This document shows positions 1 to 15,600 of a DNA stretch of 64,000 bases, one piece after another. Numbering within the stretch: the first letter of the stretch is position 1; the number at the start of each line of letters is the position of its first letter. Under the pieces are notes generated by a model that worked only from the letters and a program-made list of their open reading frames with translations, was not told the origin of the DNA and did no database searches. The translations under genes and the position numbers were made by a program. Origin of the DNA: Acholoe squamosa (lineage: Eukaryota; Annelida; Polychaeta; Phyllodocida; Polynoidae); NCBI GenBank assembly GCA_949317995.1, contig OX439045.1, forward strand, positions 7,311,674-7,375,673. The letters are read 5' to 3'.

Positions 1-187
1 TGACTAATTGGGCCAAAATTATTTGGAATATCTAAGCTCAAGATATCTCATTTGAAAGCCCATGATCTAAACTTAAAAATACTATTTCCCACCAAGAGGC
101 ATGTTATTCCTCGTCTGGTCACAATATATATTTATATATTGTAAAGTAAAACTAAAGGGTTGAAGATGAATTGCTTGTATCTCACAG

Positions 188-652
188 GGACATGTCCTGC
201 TGGTCAGCCCCCTGTGTGGATCATGGACAGCACAAAGTCAGTGCCAGAGAAGCACATCACTATTGAGGACCCTGAACCAGGAGCAGAGCATGATGTCAAC
301 CAGGCTCGTCCAAAGAACAAAAAGCTCAGATTTGCCAGGTTCCCAGGAGGCAAGCCATCTGTCACAGTTGATATCGATGAAGAAGGGCATGATCACAGCT
401 ATGCTACTGTATATGCTGTCAAGATCTACAATGACAACCTAGAGACTATCAGCATCTACAAGAAGGAGACTGATGATGATGAGGAATGGACAAAGGTCTA
501 CACGGGAACCATCCCAAGTGATGGAGAAATCAGGTTCCCCAATGGTGAGCAGATGGGCAAGATCAAGATTGTTCCAGAAACTGGCAGTGAGACAAGGGAC
601 AACGAGTTCCTCGTCTTCAACTTTGATGTCGCCATCTGTAGCTACACAAGTG
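188..652 (+). CDS. Mucin exon: single-exon beta-rich module 1
   Basis: The exon is 465 nt, phase 1 on both sides (acceptor cacag|GG, donor G|gtaagt). It encodes a ~155-residue module that starts TCPAGQPPVWIMDS and ends near FNFDVAICSY. The two Cys near the ends are the only cysteines and probably pair. The alternating hydrophobic/polar strands and the closing FxFDVAxC motif suggest a discoidin/CBM-like beta-sandwich; the fold is inferred, and I do not recognise a named family. It is near-identical to the exon at 3819. The preceding exon is upstream of the window. Confidence 0.9.
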
Positions 653-3600
653 GTAAGTGACACCTTCATGAAAATCAGTGATATCTTTTAGTTAGATGAA
701 TGGTCATATGTCTTTAGATAGAGAAATCTATGCCTGTGCAGGCCTATGGGATGTTCTTCGGGAATGGCAATGGGAAAAATGTGATTGTATCTCATTTGGG
801 GTTCAGATTAGGAGATATGGTGTAAAGTTGTGTAAATTCATTTATACTCGACTACAATGTCAGTAAATCAGAAATAACTTTAACTATCTTTCACAGAGAC
901 AACTACAGTAATGCCAACAACAACAACCAAGATGCCAACAACAACCAAGACTATCATGCCAACAACAACAATGCCACCAACAACCACCACAAAAATGCCA
1001 ACAACAACAAAGACAACCATGCCAACAACAACAGAAATGCCAACCACAACAAAGACAACCATGCCAACAACCACCAAGACAACCATGCCAACAACCACTA
1101 CTGAAATGCCAACAACAACAAAGACAACAATGCCAACTACCACAACAGAGATGCCAACCACTACTAAGACCACAATGCCAACAACTACAACTGAAATGCC
1201 AACAACCACAAAGACAACAATGCCAACAACCACAACTGAAATGCCAACAACAACTAAGACTACCATGCCAACAACAACAATGCCACCAACAACCACCACA
1301 GAGATGCCAACAACAACCAAGACAACAATGCCAACTACAACAGAAATGCCAACCACAACAAAGACAACCATGCCAACAACCACCAAGACAACCATGCCAA
1401 CAACCACTACTGAAATGCCAACAACAACAAAGACAACAATGCCAACTACCACAACAGAGATGCCAACCACTACTAAAACCACAATGCCAACAACTACAAC
1501 CGAAATGCCAACAACCACAAAGACAACAATGCCAACAACCACAACTGAAATGCCAACAACAACTAAGACTACCATGCCGACAACAACAATGCCACCAACA
1601 ACCACCACAAAGATGCCAACAACAACAAAGACAACCATGCCAACAACAACAGAAATGCCAACCACAACCAAGACAACCATGCCAACAACCACCAAGACAA
1701 CCATGCCAACAACCACAACAGAGATGCCAACCACTACTAAGACCACAATGCCAACAACTACAACGAAAATGCCAACAACCACAAAGTCAACAATGCCAAC
1801 AACCACAACTGAAATGCCAACAACAACTAAGACTACCATGCCAACAACAACAATGCCACCAACAACCACCACAAAAATGCCAACAACAACAAAGACAACC
1901 ATGCCAACAACAACAGAAATGCCAACCACAACAAAGACAACCATGCCAACAACAACAAAGACAACCATGCCAACAACAACAGAAATGCCAACCACAACCA
2001 AGACAACCATGCCAACAACCACCAAGACAACCATGCCAACAACCACAACAGAGATGCCAACCACTACTAAGACCACAATGCCAACAACTACAACGAAAAT
2101 GCCAACAACCACAAAGTCAACAATGCCAACAACCACAACTGAAATGCCAACAACAACTAAGACTACCATGCCAACAACAACAATGCCACCAACAACCACC
2201 ACAAAAATGCCAACAACAACAAAGACAACCATGCCAACAACAACAGAAATGCCAACCACAACAAAGACAACCATGCCAACAACCACCAAGACAACCATGC
2301 CAACAACCACAACAGAGATGCCAACCACTACTAAGACCACAATGCCAACAACTACAACTGAAATGCCAACAACCACAAAGACAACAATGCCAACAACCAC
2401 AACTGAAATGCCAACAACAACTAAGACTACCATGCCAACAACAACAATGCCACCAACAACCACCACAGAGATGCCAACAACAACCAAGACAACAATGCCA
2501 ACAACAACAGAAATGCCAACCACAACAAAGACAACCATGCCAACAACCACCAAGACAACCATGCCAACAACCACTACTGAAATGCCAACAACAAAGACAA
2601 CAATGCCAACTACTACAACAGAGATGCCAACCACTACTAAAACCACAATGCCAACAACTACAACCGAAATGCCAACAACCACAAAGACAACAATGCCAAC
2701 AACCACAACTGAAATGCCAACAACAACTAAGACTACCATGCCAACAACAACAATGCCACCAACAACCACCACAAAGATGCCAACAACAACCAAGACCACA
2801 ATGCCAACAACAACAGAAATGCCAACCACAACCAAGACAACAATGCCCACAACCACCACCAAGATGCCAACCACCACAAAGACCACAATGCCAACAACAA
2901 CAACTGAAATGCCAACCACTACTACATGTAACTATTTCACATATCATATTTTCTGTAATAGGTTTGACTTTCCTTTCACACACTAGTTTCTATATTTGAA
3001 TTGAAAACACCTTGACCATGGTTTTTTTACTTGAAGTTTCTTCTTTCGAGTAATGGTCAGTGAAACTTTACTTTCTGGGTAATGACAACAGGATGAGAAA
3101 GTTCCATGAGTTGGATTTTATTCTGTGGAACTTTAACATAATAGTAAAAGACATGTACCATTCTTTATACAGATATGTTTTTGAGTACAAGATAGAGCTA
3201 TGTAGTATCAGTAATTAAAAAGAGAAATAACATGAAAAGTACACTAAAATGATCAAGACAAATTTTTTATGAGAAATCCAATGGTACTCCAAATTCTATA
3301 TTTCCAAGGAAAACAGTCCATTTTTGGGGATGCAAAAGGAATATTTAAGAGGACAATAAGCATCATATATGAGGCTTTCGGGTTGCCATGGAAACAAGGA
3401 AAATGACCTCATACTGACATTTTTCAACCTACATTTCAAATATCTCATAAAGAACCAAGAATTGATAACAGACCTCGAAAATTCTTTTAAGAAACCAATC
3501 TTAGGATAAAAACATCATATTTGTTTGACAATCTTTCGGGAAACATAATTTCTACTGTTTTTGAAATATTGACGGGAATATGAAGCATTTTAGAGCTTAT

Positions 3601-6600
3601 TTACCATTTCCAGTTAAGCATAGCAACCCATATTTGACTAATTGGGCCAAAACTATTTGGAATATCTAAGCTCAAGATATCTCATTTGAAAGCCCATGAT
3701 CTAAACTTAAAAATACTATTTCCCACCAAGAGGCATGTTATTCCTCGTCTGGTCAAATATAGTTATATATTGTAAAGTAAAACTAAAGGGTTGAAGATGA
3801 ATTGCTTGTATCTCACAGGGACATGTCCTGCTGGTCAGCCCCCTGTGTGGATCATGGACAGCACAAAGTCAGTGCCAGAGAAGCACATCACTATTGAGGA
3901 CCCTGAACCAGGAGCAGAGCATGATGTCAACCAGGCTCGTCCAAAGAACAAAAAGCTCAGATTTGCCAGGTTCCCAGGAGGCAAGCCATCTGTCACAGTT
4001 GATATCGATGAAGAAGGGCATGATCACAGCTATGCTACTGTATATGCTGTCAAGATCAACAATGACAACCTAGAGACTATCAGCATCTACAAGAAGGAGA
4101 CTGATGATGATGAGGAATGGACCAAGGTCTACACGGGAACCATCCCAAGTGATGGAGAAATCAGGTTCCCCAATGGTGAGCAGATGGGCAAGATCAAGAT
4201 TGTTCCAGAAACTGGCAGTGAGACAAGGGACAACGAGTTCCTCGTCTTCAACTTTGATGTCGCCATCTGTAGCTACACAAGTGGTAAGTGACACCTTCAT
4301 GAAAATCAGTGATATCTTTTAGTTAGATGAATGGTCATATGTCTTTAGATAGAGAAATCTATGCCTGTGCAGGCCTATGGGATGTTCTTCGGGAATGGCA
4401 ATGGGAAAAATGTGATTGTATCTCATTTGGGGTTCAGATTAGGAGATATGGTGTAAAGTTGTGTAAATTCATTTATACTCCACTACAATGTCAGTAAATC
4501 AGAAATAACTTTAACTATCTTTCACAGAGACAACTAGAGTAATGCCAACAACAACAACCAAGATGCCAACAACAACCAAGACTATCATGCCAACAACAAC
4601 AATGCCACCAACAACCACCACAAAGATGCCAACAACAACAAAGACAACCATGCCAACAACAACAGAAATGCCAACCACAACAAAGACAACCATGCCAACA
4701 ACCACCAAGACAACCATGCCAACAACCACAACAGAGATGCCAACCACTACTAAGACCACAATGCCAACAACTACAACTGAAATGCCAACAACCACAAAGA
4801 CAACAATGCCAACAACCACAACTGAAATGCCAACAACAACTAAGACTACCATGCCAACAACAACAATGCCACCAACAACCACCACAGAGATGCCAACAAC
4901 AACCAAGACAACAATGCCAACAACAACAGAAATGCCAACCACAACAAAGACAACCATGCCAACAACTACCAAGACAACCATGCCAACAACCACTACTGAA
5001 ATGCCAACAACAACAAAGACAACAATGCCAACTACCACAACAGAGATGCCAACCACTACTAAAACCACAATGCCAACAACTACAACCAAAATGCCAACAA
5101 CCACAAAGACAACAATGCCAACAACCACAACTGAAATGCCAACAACAACTAAGACTACCATGCCAACAACAACAATGCCACCAACAACCACCACAAAGAT
5201 GCCAACAACAACAAAGACAACCATGCCAACAACAACAGAAATGCCAACCACAACAAAGACAACCATGCCAACAACCACCAAGACAACCATGCCAACAACC
5301 ACAACAGAGATGCCAACCACTACTAAGACCACAATGCCAACAACTACAACTGAAATGCCAACAACCACAAAGACAACAATGCCAACAACCACAACTGAAA
5401 TGCCAACAACAACTAAGACTACCATGCCAACAACAACAATGCCACCAACAACCACCACAGAGATGCCAACAACAACCAAGACAACAATGCCAACAACAAC
5501 AGAAATGCCAACCACAACAAAGACAACCATGCCAACAACCACCAAGACAACCATGCCAACAACCACTACTGAAATGCCAACAACAACAAAGACAACAATG
5601 CCAACTACCACAACAGAGATGCCAACCACTACTAAAACCATAATGCCAACAACTACAACCGAAATGCCAACAACCACAACCAAGATGCCAACAACCACAA
5701 CCAAGATGCCAACAACAACCAAGACTATCATGCCAACAACAACGCTGCCACCAACAACCACCACAAAGATGCCAACAACAGCAAAGACAACCATGCCAAC
5801 AACAACAGAAATGCCAACCACAACAAAGACAACCATGCCAACAACCACCACTGAAATGCCAACAACCACCAAGACAACCATGCCAACAACCACCACTGAA
5901 ATGCCAACAACAACAAAGACAACAATGCCAACTACCACAACCGAAATGCCAACAACAACCAAGACTACCATGCCAACAACAACAACTGAAATGCCAACTA
6001 CAACTAAGACTACCATGCCAACAACAACAATGCCCCCAACAACTACCACAAAGATGCCAACCACAACCCAGACCACAATGCCAACAACCAGCACCAAAAT
6101 GCCAACTACAACAAAGACCACCATGCCAACAACAACAACTGAAATGCCCACAACTACAAGTAAATAGTTTCAAATCTACCATTTGCACATTCACAAAGCT
6201 TTGAATGACTTCAATCATGAATCCTATTTCTCCTCAGTCATTAGCCGTAGTCTAACCATACACCCAAATAATCCCACATATGCTAACTGACATAATGTGA
6301 CCACTATTTATTAAAGAGACTGTATATGAGTGTTCAGTGGTACCACCCTCAAGTTTATGGCCCCCTCCTGCTGGGTGTGTATATTAAGGCTGCCTTGTCG
6401 GCCTCACCTTCAGATGGGAGACAACCTTTAGAGGATTGAATATTTTGATTATTGTTAGCTGGTTAAATGTCATTAATGCGATCTTTTGTTATCTTTTGAG
6501 TTATTGATGTAAACCTGTCTATTATTGTTCACAGCTACTTGTGACCTGAAGTGGATGCTGAAGGAGGTAGAGACCACCAAGGTCAGGTATGAACAACTTT

Positions 6601-9600
6601 ATCCTGCCTACAACAACAAGGAGGACCTCGACAATGAAGAACTCAAGAAGGCTTTCAGTGCCCTCCTCAGCGATGGTGAGGGACTCGATGTAATAAAGAA
6701 GGCCGAGTTTGGCATCATGGGACTGTCTCGCTTCAATCGCACTGCACTGGTAAGCGGCTACTTTCTTCTCGATGCTCATCATTTTGGTGTTAGATACATT
6801 GGGAACCATTGCTCAATCATCCACAGAAGTAACTGGAATGCAAGAGTGATGAGCTGTTGATGGTGTAAAACTGGTCTGAAATAGATAGATAGAACTAAAC
6901 GACCGTGGTGTACGAGGTGGCCGATCCACCACGAGGGGGGCGGGTCTCCCCCCGAGGGGTGGATTGGCCACTGAGGACACCAGGGGAGTTTAGTTCTATA
7001 TTTATTTTATGTTTTTAGAGTATTTAATCAACTGAAAATTAACAAAATCCGTTACCGTATTGCCCTGTACAACGGGCGGTCCGCCATTTTGAATGATTAC
7101 ACGCACCCAGAAAGAGGCTACGGTACTGGATCGGCCGCTGTGGTGGATCGACACACGTTACGCCACTGGGGGTGTGGCGATCGGCCGCGCAATGCTATCT
7201 CTACGGGAAGAAGTTATTCACATAAAATAATAAAAAAATCCTCCCTGCAGTCAATCATGTCAGGAAATAGATTAAATAGTTTTTGGAGTATCTAGCATAA
7301 TGGAATTCCTTCACTTATCGTTGGCACCATGATATAGTTATCAGCACTATGGATCATTGCAATCGAAGTTTAGGCTTCAGACACAAATAATGTGTATGTT
7401 GCTTTCTGTCTTGCCATTGAACCCTCAACCATGTAGCTGTATTCACTTCAATGATGTCTCTGTAATCTGAAATGGCTTTTATTCTATCCACTTGGATAGA
7501 AGGTTCAAGTGAAAATAGTGTCACTAATTTGATGTTGATATACCCACAGGCTGAGGTCCATGCACTGAAGATCACTGGCAAGAACCTTGGAAAGATCGAC
7601 CTTTATTACAAGACGACCAACGATGAGATGGTTGAAGTGCTTAGCAAGAAGGAAATGCCAGAGGGTGGCATCTTGAGTTTCGAGCCACCTGTCCTCATGT
7701 CCTCCTTCAAGTTCACGGTTAGTTAATAACCTTTTTTATTAACCATTTAACCCTTTATTAATACAGTTTAATAAGGATATTACTGTTGGTAAAACAGACT
7801 GTAAACCATGGATATAAGCCTCTCGTCAGTCTAAATTATACATGTTTAGATGAATTTTATTACAAATATTTCACATATATGCATCTATTTCTTTAGGTAA
7901 GGTCAATCCTGAATGGAAAGAAGGTTGTTAAGGGCCTGAAGATTGACCTGTTGGCTTGTGGAGAAGGAATCGACTTCGTACCATATGAGCCAACCATCAC
8001 TGTGCCAACATGGACAAGTGAGTATTGCCCTTCCTCAAATTCATGGACATCACAGATTAATCAAAGAGCTTCTTCTTCAGCTATATGATAATATAATAGA
8101 CAGGAGGGACATTATTGAAGAGAATAATGTCATATCACAGGGAAACCTTTATTAATTAAGTTCATGATATAAGTTGATATTTTTTTCTTCCATGCAAAAA
8201 CCAAAAAAAAAGAACTTTTTCTGTCTTAGGAGATTGTATATGTACACTGAAAACAACCTTCGGTAGTCATTTTAAAGAGCGCGGTGTGGTCGCTGACACC
8301 CATACCATGGTCTATGATAATTATACACACATAAGACACCATATAGAGGTTATGTACCAAAGATAGGCCTCCTTCTGATGACTTTGTGTCCACAATATGA
8401 TGATTTACGGTTTTCCATTTTTTCATCGTACACTGAAAACCTAGAAGTTCTGAAACTAGTCAGCGGTGACCACTTTAGGTCCTCAAGTTGATGATACCTA
8501 AAACTACAGCTTTAGGTAGTCAAAATGACAACTTTAAGTCGTCATCCTGATGACCTGAGTCATCAATATGACGACTCTGTTCTGTCAGTATTGTCATCCT
8601 GATGACTCAGGTCGTCAGGATGACAACCTAAAGTCGTCATTTTGACTATCTAAAGCTGTAGTTTTAGGTATCGTCAACTTGAGGACCTAAAGTGGTCACC
8701 GCTGACTAGTTTCGGATCTTCCATGTTTTCAGTGTAGGTTTGAGAACCTCCAAAGTTTTCGCTGCGGAAGACAGCATGTTCAACATAGCCACTTCATTAT
8801 TTAACTTGAAATAGTATGGCAGCATAGCTAGAGTACCAACATTCAAAGAACCCCTCCTTGGCAAATATTACCGGCATCATTTAGTACACTGAAGGTGTGC
8901 AGTACATGAGTGTTTCAGTTTTGCAATTGTTTCTATTTCAGCCACAACAGTCATGCCAACAACAACCACAACACTTATGCCAACAACCACAAGTAAGTTT
9001 ATGATTTTACAATTTAAAGTAAAGTCTGATTATGATATAAAGAATTTTTTTCAACCATGCAGAAGAGGATATTAAAAAAGTGAGATGAAAATCTGAGAAT
9101 GATGGAAATGAAAAGTTCTTGAATGGAACCTAGTTCCTTGATTTCTTAACTTATGACTTAAAATGTGAGATTTCTAAAAACATCCTTAATTCATTTGTAC
9201 ATCTTGCCTGAAGAAGAACAATAAATTTGTTTGATACGTCGCCACCAAGAAAGTACATACCCCCCTCTCTCAATGTGAATTACACCAATGAAAATATCAA
9301 ACATGAATTCGATGTGTCTGGTTTTGTGTGGATATTTAGTTACTTTTAACATTAATTTATTTTCACAGCTCCATGTAAGATCGTTGATGGAGTCAGAGAT
9401 GCTAGCTATATCCCCGATGGCCACATTACCTCTAATGTTGAGGGCGTAAACGACATCTCCAACATCCGCAAGGGTAGTGGTAACAAGTGGATGGTCGCTG
9501 TACCTACCGACAAGGACGCACCATCCCCAGCCATCACTTTTAGACTGGCACCCAAGGACAAGTTCCAGACTGTAAGTACACTGAAAACCTAGAAGTTCTG

Positions 9601-12600
9601 AAACTAGTCAGCGGTGACCACTTTAGGTCCTCAAGTTGACGATACCTAAAACTACAACTTTAGGTAGTCAAAATGACGACTTTAAGTCAGATGACAACCT
9701 AAAGTCGTCATTTTGACTACCTAAAGCTGTAGTTTTAGGTATCGTCAACTTGAGGACCTAAAGTGGTCACCGCTGACTAGTTTCAGAACTTCTAGGTTTT
9801 CAGTGTAGACACCTATTAACTCACCAAATTACTACTGTAAATACCCGTTCATAAGCCGACCTCACTCATTAGCTATAGACTTTGATGAAATATCATAAAG
9901 CGCTGGTTCCACAGGCATAAATCAGTCAGATTAGCACTAATCCGACCGATTTCTTTCTATACTTTTGATATATTATAAATCGTCGGATTAGAGCTATTCC
10001 GACTGATTGTATGGCTGTGGAACCAACGCTTAAGCCGATTATGGTGTATAATTTTCACCAATTTCTCTTTAATCTATTGTAATAAAACCCTGCTCATAAG
10101 GCAGGGGTAGACTTTAGCTAAAAATTGCCGGTACTGGCAACCTGATAGAGGCATTATAGCATTGGAAAATTTACTGACACGGTACCACCCATTTTCAATT
10201 GACATGAAATGGGTGTTGGTATTTTGAAACGCTCTTCAACAAGTTATTACTGGAATATGATAGGAATCATTGAGGGGAAATAGCTGAAGCACTACAAATC
10301 ACAAAAAACTAGGCTGATACACCTACTTCTATTACAAAAAAAGGGGAAAATATCTTATAAATGTTTTCCCAAAAAAAGTGCCTAAATTACTGCCCTAAGT
10401 TGTCCTCTACTCTCATTATTCACATTGTTTATATTATTGTAATTGCAGAAGGAAGTCTACAAGGTAGTCATTCGTGGCAATGTCGCCGTGGCTTCACTCC
10501 GCTTCAAGGACACCGAGAAGGAAGACTTCATGAAACAGGAGCTTTATGAATACATTGACGCAAAGGAACCAATGGTCATTGATCCAGTTGAGGATGCTTT
10601 GTACCTGCAGGTCATTCTGGAATCTCCAAAACTGAATGAGAATGGAAACAGGCCTAAGAACTACAGAGTCGTAGTCGAGATCTATGGCTGCTTCGAATAT
10701 GGTAAGTAGAAGAATCCACCACTTGTGCTGAACTATTCCTGTTGTGTTCTGTTCTATGCTAGATATATTAGATCGGTTTTAGGGCAGGAGTCAGTAAAAA
10801 AGCTTTTGCCTTTCATCTGAATTTTTTATTTCTGCCATCTGTACATATGATAATGTAATATGGAATACAAAAGAATATCTAATGGAAATTTCAGGGTCAG
10901 GAAACAAAGTGTATTGAATGGCTCAGTAGATTTTGCGTTCAAACACAGAATGAATAGATATCTGATATGTTTGTACTATTATTCTAGTCCCAGTCACCAC
11001 AACAGAGATGCCAACAACAACAACAGTCATGCCAACAACAACAAAGACAACCATGCCAACAACCACAACCAAAATGCCAACAACAACAAAGACGACCATG
11101 CCAACAACCACAACTAAAATGCCAACAACCACAAAGACAACAATGCCAACAACAACAATGCCACCAACAACCACAACCAAAATGCCAACAACAACAAAGA
11201 CGAGCATGCCAACAACCACAACTAAAATGCCAACAACCACAAAGACTACAATGCCCACCACAACTGAGATGCCTACAACCACAAAGACAACCATGCCAAC
11301 AACCACAACAAAGATGCCAACAACAACAAAGACAACCATGCCAACAACCACAACAAAGATGCCAACAACAACAAAGACAACCATGCCAACCACAACAACC
11401 TACATGCCAACAACCACTAAGACAACCATGCCAACAACCACAACAAAGATGCCAACAACAACGAAGACAAGTATGCCAACCACAACCACCTACATGCCAA
11501 CAACCACTAAGACAACAATGCCGACAACCACAACAAAGATGCCAACAACCACCAAGACTACAATGCCAACAACAACGATGCCACCAACAACCACCACAAA
11601 GATGCCAACAACAACCAAAACTACCATGCCCACCACAACAGTAATGCCAACAACAACAAAGACCACACTACCAACAACTACAACTAAAATGCCAACAACC
11701 ATGTCTACAACTACCATTATGCCAACCACAACCAAGACTACAATGCCAACTACAACAACCACTATGCCACCAACTACCACAACAGAAATGCCAACTACAA
11801 CAAAGACAACAATGCCAACAACCACAACAAAAATGCCAACAACAACTAAGACCACTATGCCAACAACCACCAAGACAACCATGCCAACAACCACCACAGA
11901 AATGCCAACAACTACAACAGAAATGCCAACAACCACCAAGACTACAATGCCAACAACCACAACAAAGATGCCAACAACAACAAAGACAACCATGCCAACA
12001 ACCACAACATGTAAGTTCATACTTGGCTTTTCTTGCCCGCCCACTTACTATCTTAAAAATCTATTTAGAATCAAAGCAGCCATTAACAGTAACTACAGTT
12101 CTCTGAATATATTTTGATAGAACTTTCTAAAGCAAGTTTGTTGTTCATTTTACTTTTAAAAAATTGCCACATCATACAAAAAAACAATCACAGTCTAAAG
12201 CGACTTGGACTGTTTCATATCCCATTACAACACACCTGCCTTTAAGCACAGGATATGGACCTTAGTAAGATTATGAAAAAAGGTTTGATGAAAGATAATA
12301 CTTTGAACTGTCATCTAGTGATTAGGGGTGACAACTAGGATGACCGTTTCGATTGAAACCAGTTTCGTCTGACAACATTAAGGTCCAGGACCATTTCTTT
12401 CATAATTATTTCCTTCTGTCAAATGGGTTATACAGGACATCAAGTTAGGAAAACTATCAAAATATATACATTCATTTATACAGGGATGTGTGCGCCTGGT
12501 CAGCCCCCAGTCTGGATCATGGACAGCACAGACTCTGTGCCAGAGAGCCACATCACCATCGATGACCCTGAACCAGAGGCAGAACATGACGTCAACAGGG

Positions 12601-15600
12601 CTCGTCCAAGCAATCCAAAGCTCAGATTTGCCAGGTTCCCAACAGGCAAGCCATCTGTTACTGTCAATATCGATGAGGAAGGACATGCTCACAGCTATGC
12701 CACCGTATTTGCCATCAAGATCTACAATGATAATCTTGAGACAGTCAACATCTACAAGAAGGCAACTGATATTGATGAGACCTGGACCAAGGTTTACACT
12801 GGAACCATCCCAAGTGATGGAGAAATCAAGTTCCCTGATGGCGAGCAGATGGGTATGATCAAGGTCGAACCTGAGACTGGCAGTGAGACAAAGGATAATG
12901 AGTTCTACATCTTCAACTTTGATGTTGCCGTTTGTGGATATGGACGCCGTAAGTATCCGAAACCATTATTTTTAGAAAAAATGAAATAATATGGAGATAG
13001 CAGTGATTGATACATACCAAGGTTTACCATAGCACATGGATCTAATTACTTGAAACTAAATATGCCTCCTAGTCATTAGTAGCAACCGTACCTCAGGTGT
13101 ATCTACAGAGATTGTACTTGATCATAATTACAGGTTTAAATTTCATCGAAATAGCCAGATGCATAAAGGTCCTCATAGTAAAGCACATATATAAATGTAG
13201 GACTTGCATCACAATACTTTGAAGTTAGTCATAGTAATACCTGATAGGGATATATATAGTGACCTATCAGGATTGATTATCAGCCAATGAAATGATAGCA
13301 ACTACTCAATCCAAACCTCTCCAGGGGTTAATGGTATCCATCTGATAACTGCTATCAGTGATAACTCAAGTGTATACCAGCTTTGGCAATGGCTGCACCT
13401 ATTGGACATCCTGCAACCTTCCTGTATCAAAATAGGTTCGCAGGACTTGGTCTGACTAAGGATTATGTATTCAGCTGTTGAGGCGAAAAATTGCTTGGAT
13501 TGGTAGTGCAACATAGTGTAGGATTATCGCATGTAGGTGTACAATATATGCCTCCTCAGTTAAAACACCTGGGACAGCTTTATCAAACTTACAACATACT
13601 CAAATTTATCCCTTAAGGGCTCCATCTCAATCGATAACCCTCAGTTAGCATAGACGTGAAAATAAGCAGGTAGATTGTGTCTTCAAATGCAAATTATCAT
13701 TTTGACTCTTCAGTAGTGAGAGTTCAAAGGTAATGAAGATGAATTGATGGAGTGAATCAGAATTTTAAAAAAAGATCTCGCATGTCAAAACCAGACACTG
13801 CAAATAAAGGTAGACTCTTCTGTATGCTTTATTCCACATTGAAGTTTACAATTGAATAAATGGCAGTGCTGCATGTAGGACCTGCACATCTGTCAACTGC
13901 AAAAAGTGGAGTATGGATGTGCTCTTTGAGTCATTCTGTATACAGTGCATTGGCACACATCAAATTGGAAATGTAGAGGTTAACAATGAAATATATTTAG
14001 TTAAACCCTGCAGGAGGAAATATCATTGACCTGATATTGTCAATACATTAAAGAATTCTCGTGTAATTTTTCCAGACACAACAACCGTTATGCCAACAAC
14101 CACAACAACAATGCCACCAACCACTACAACAAAAATGCCAACAACAACAAAGACAACCATGCCAACAACAACAACAACCAAAATGCCAACAACAACAAAG
14201 ACAACCATGCCAACAACAACAACCAAGATGCCAACCACAACAATGCCACCAACAAGCACAACAAAGATGCCAACAACAACCAAGACTACAATGCCAACCA
14301 CAACAACAAAGATGCCAACAACCACCAAGACAACCATGCCTACAACCACCACTGAAATGCCAACAACAACAAAGACAACAATGCCAACAACAACAACCTA
14401 CATGCCAACAACAACAAAGACAACAATGCCAACAACAACAATGCCACCAACAACCACAACAAAGATGCCAACAACAACCAAGACTACAATGCCAACCACA
14501 ACAACAAAGATGCCAACAACCACCAAGACAACCATGCCTACAACCACCACTGAAATGCCAACAACAACAAAGACAACAATGCCAACAACAACAACCTACA
14601 TGCCAACAACAACAAAGACAACCATGCCAACAACAACAACCTACATGCCAACAACAACAAAGACAACTATGCCCACAACAACAATGCCACCAACAACCAC
14701 AACTAAAATGCCAACAACAACAAAGACAACCATGCCAACAACAACCACTGAAATGCCAACAACAACAAAGACAACAATGCCAACAACAACAACCTACATG
14801 CCAACAACAACAAAGACAACCATGCCAACAACAACAACCTACATGCCAACAACAACAAAGACAACTATGCCCACAACAACAATGCCACCAACAACCACAA
14901 CTAAAATGCCAACAACAACAAAGACAACCATGCCAACAACAACCACTGAAATGCCAACAACAACAAAGACAACCATGCCAACAACAACCACTGAAATGCC
15001 AACAACAACAAAGACAACAATGCCAACAACAACCACTGAAATGCCAACAACTAAGACTACCATGCCAACAACAACAACCTACATGCCAACAACAACTAAG
15101 ACAACTATGCCAACCACAACAATGCCACCAACAACTACCACAAAGATGCCAACAACAACCAAGACCACAATGCCAACTACAACTACTGAAATGCCAACAA
15201 CAACAAAGACAATAATGCCAACAACCACAACTAAAATGCCAACAACAACTAAGACAACTATGCCAACAACAACTACCTACATGCCCACAACAACTAAGAC
15301 TACCATGCCAACAACCACAATGCCACCAACAACCACAACCAAGATGCCAACAACAACTAAGACAACAATGCCAACAACCACAACATGTAAGTTACTTAAT
15401 ACTGTTACATGAGAAATCTTATTCTCGTCTAATAACCATGTTAAAAGAGCTTATTTGTGTCCAGCATTGGGTCTTTTCCTAGTCTGAGAGAAAGTATAAA
15501 AGATAGCAGAGGTGCTTTTAGAGGAGAGGGTACGCATTTGATGGAAAAGTTTTTCCCTAGAAATATATTCCTTAAAGCTAAATCTCATTCCTATACCTGA

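Larger units (their letters stand above)
1..4541. repeat. Recent tandem duplication of module exon plus flanking introns (about 3.63-kb offset)
   Basis: Positions 1-~915 and 3634-~4545 match almost base for base across intron, module exon and the next intron. The offset is 3631-3633 because of a small AT-rich indel near 130/3760. Only a few substitutions are visible, for example the Tyr to Asn change in KIYNDN/KINNDN. The duplicated unit comprises a module exon, an intron, a Thr-rich exon and a trailing intron, so the gene grew by copying module-plus-repeat cassettes. Near-identity of the introns means a young duplication, or less likely an assembly duplication. Confidence 0.9.

Noticed and set aside
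160-187. Apparent protein start just before the first module exon
   Set aside because: The upstream bases are intron (acceptor cacag at 183-187); the same bases precede the duplicated exon at 3819.
880-2919. Minus-strand open frames of up to ~680 codons rich in Val and Gly (VVVVGMVVFVVVG type), also antisense to the other Thr-rich exons
   Set aside because: They are by-products of the stop-free complement of the ACA/ATG-rich repeat; the + strand frame has splice sites with matching phases at every block.
12490-12858. Alternative + strand open frames inside module exons (also 473, 4104, 17924, 21613)
   Set aside because: Shadow frames of strongly supported 465-nt coding exons.
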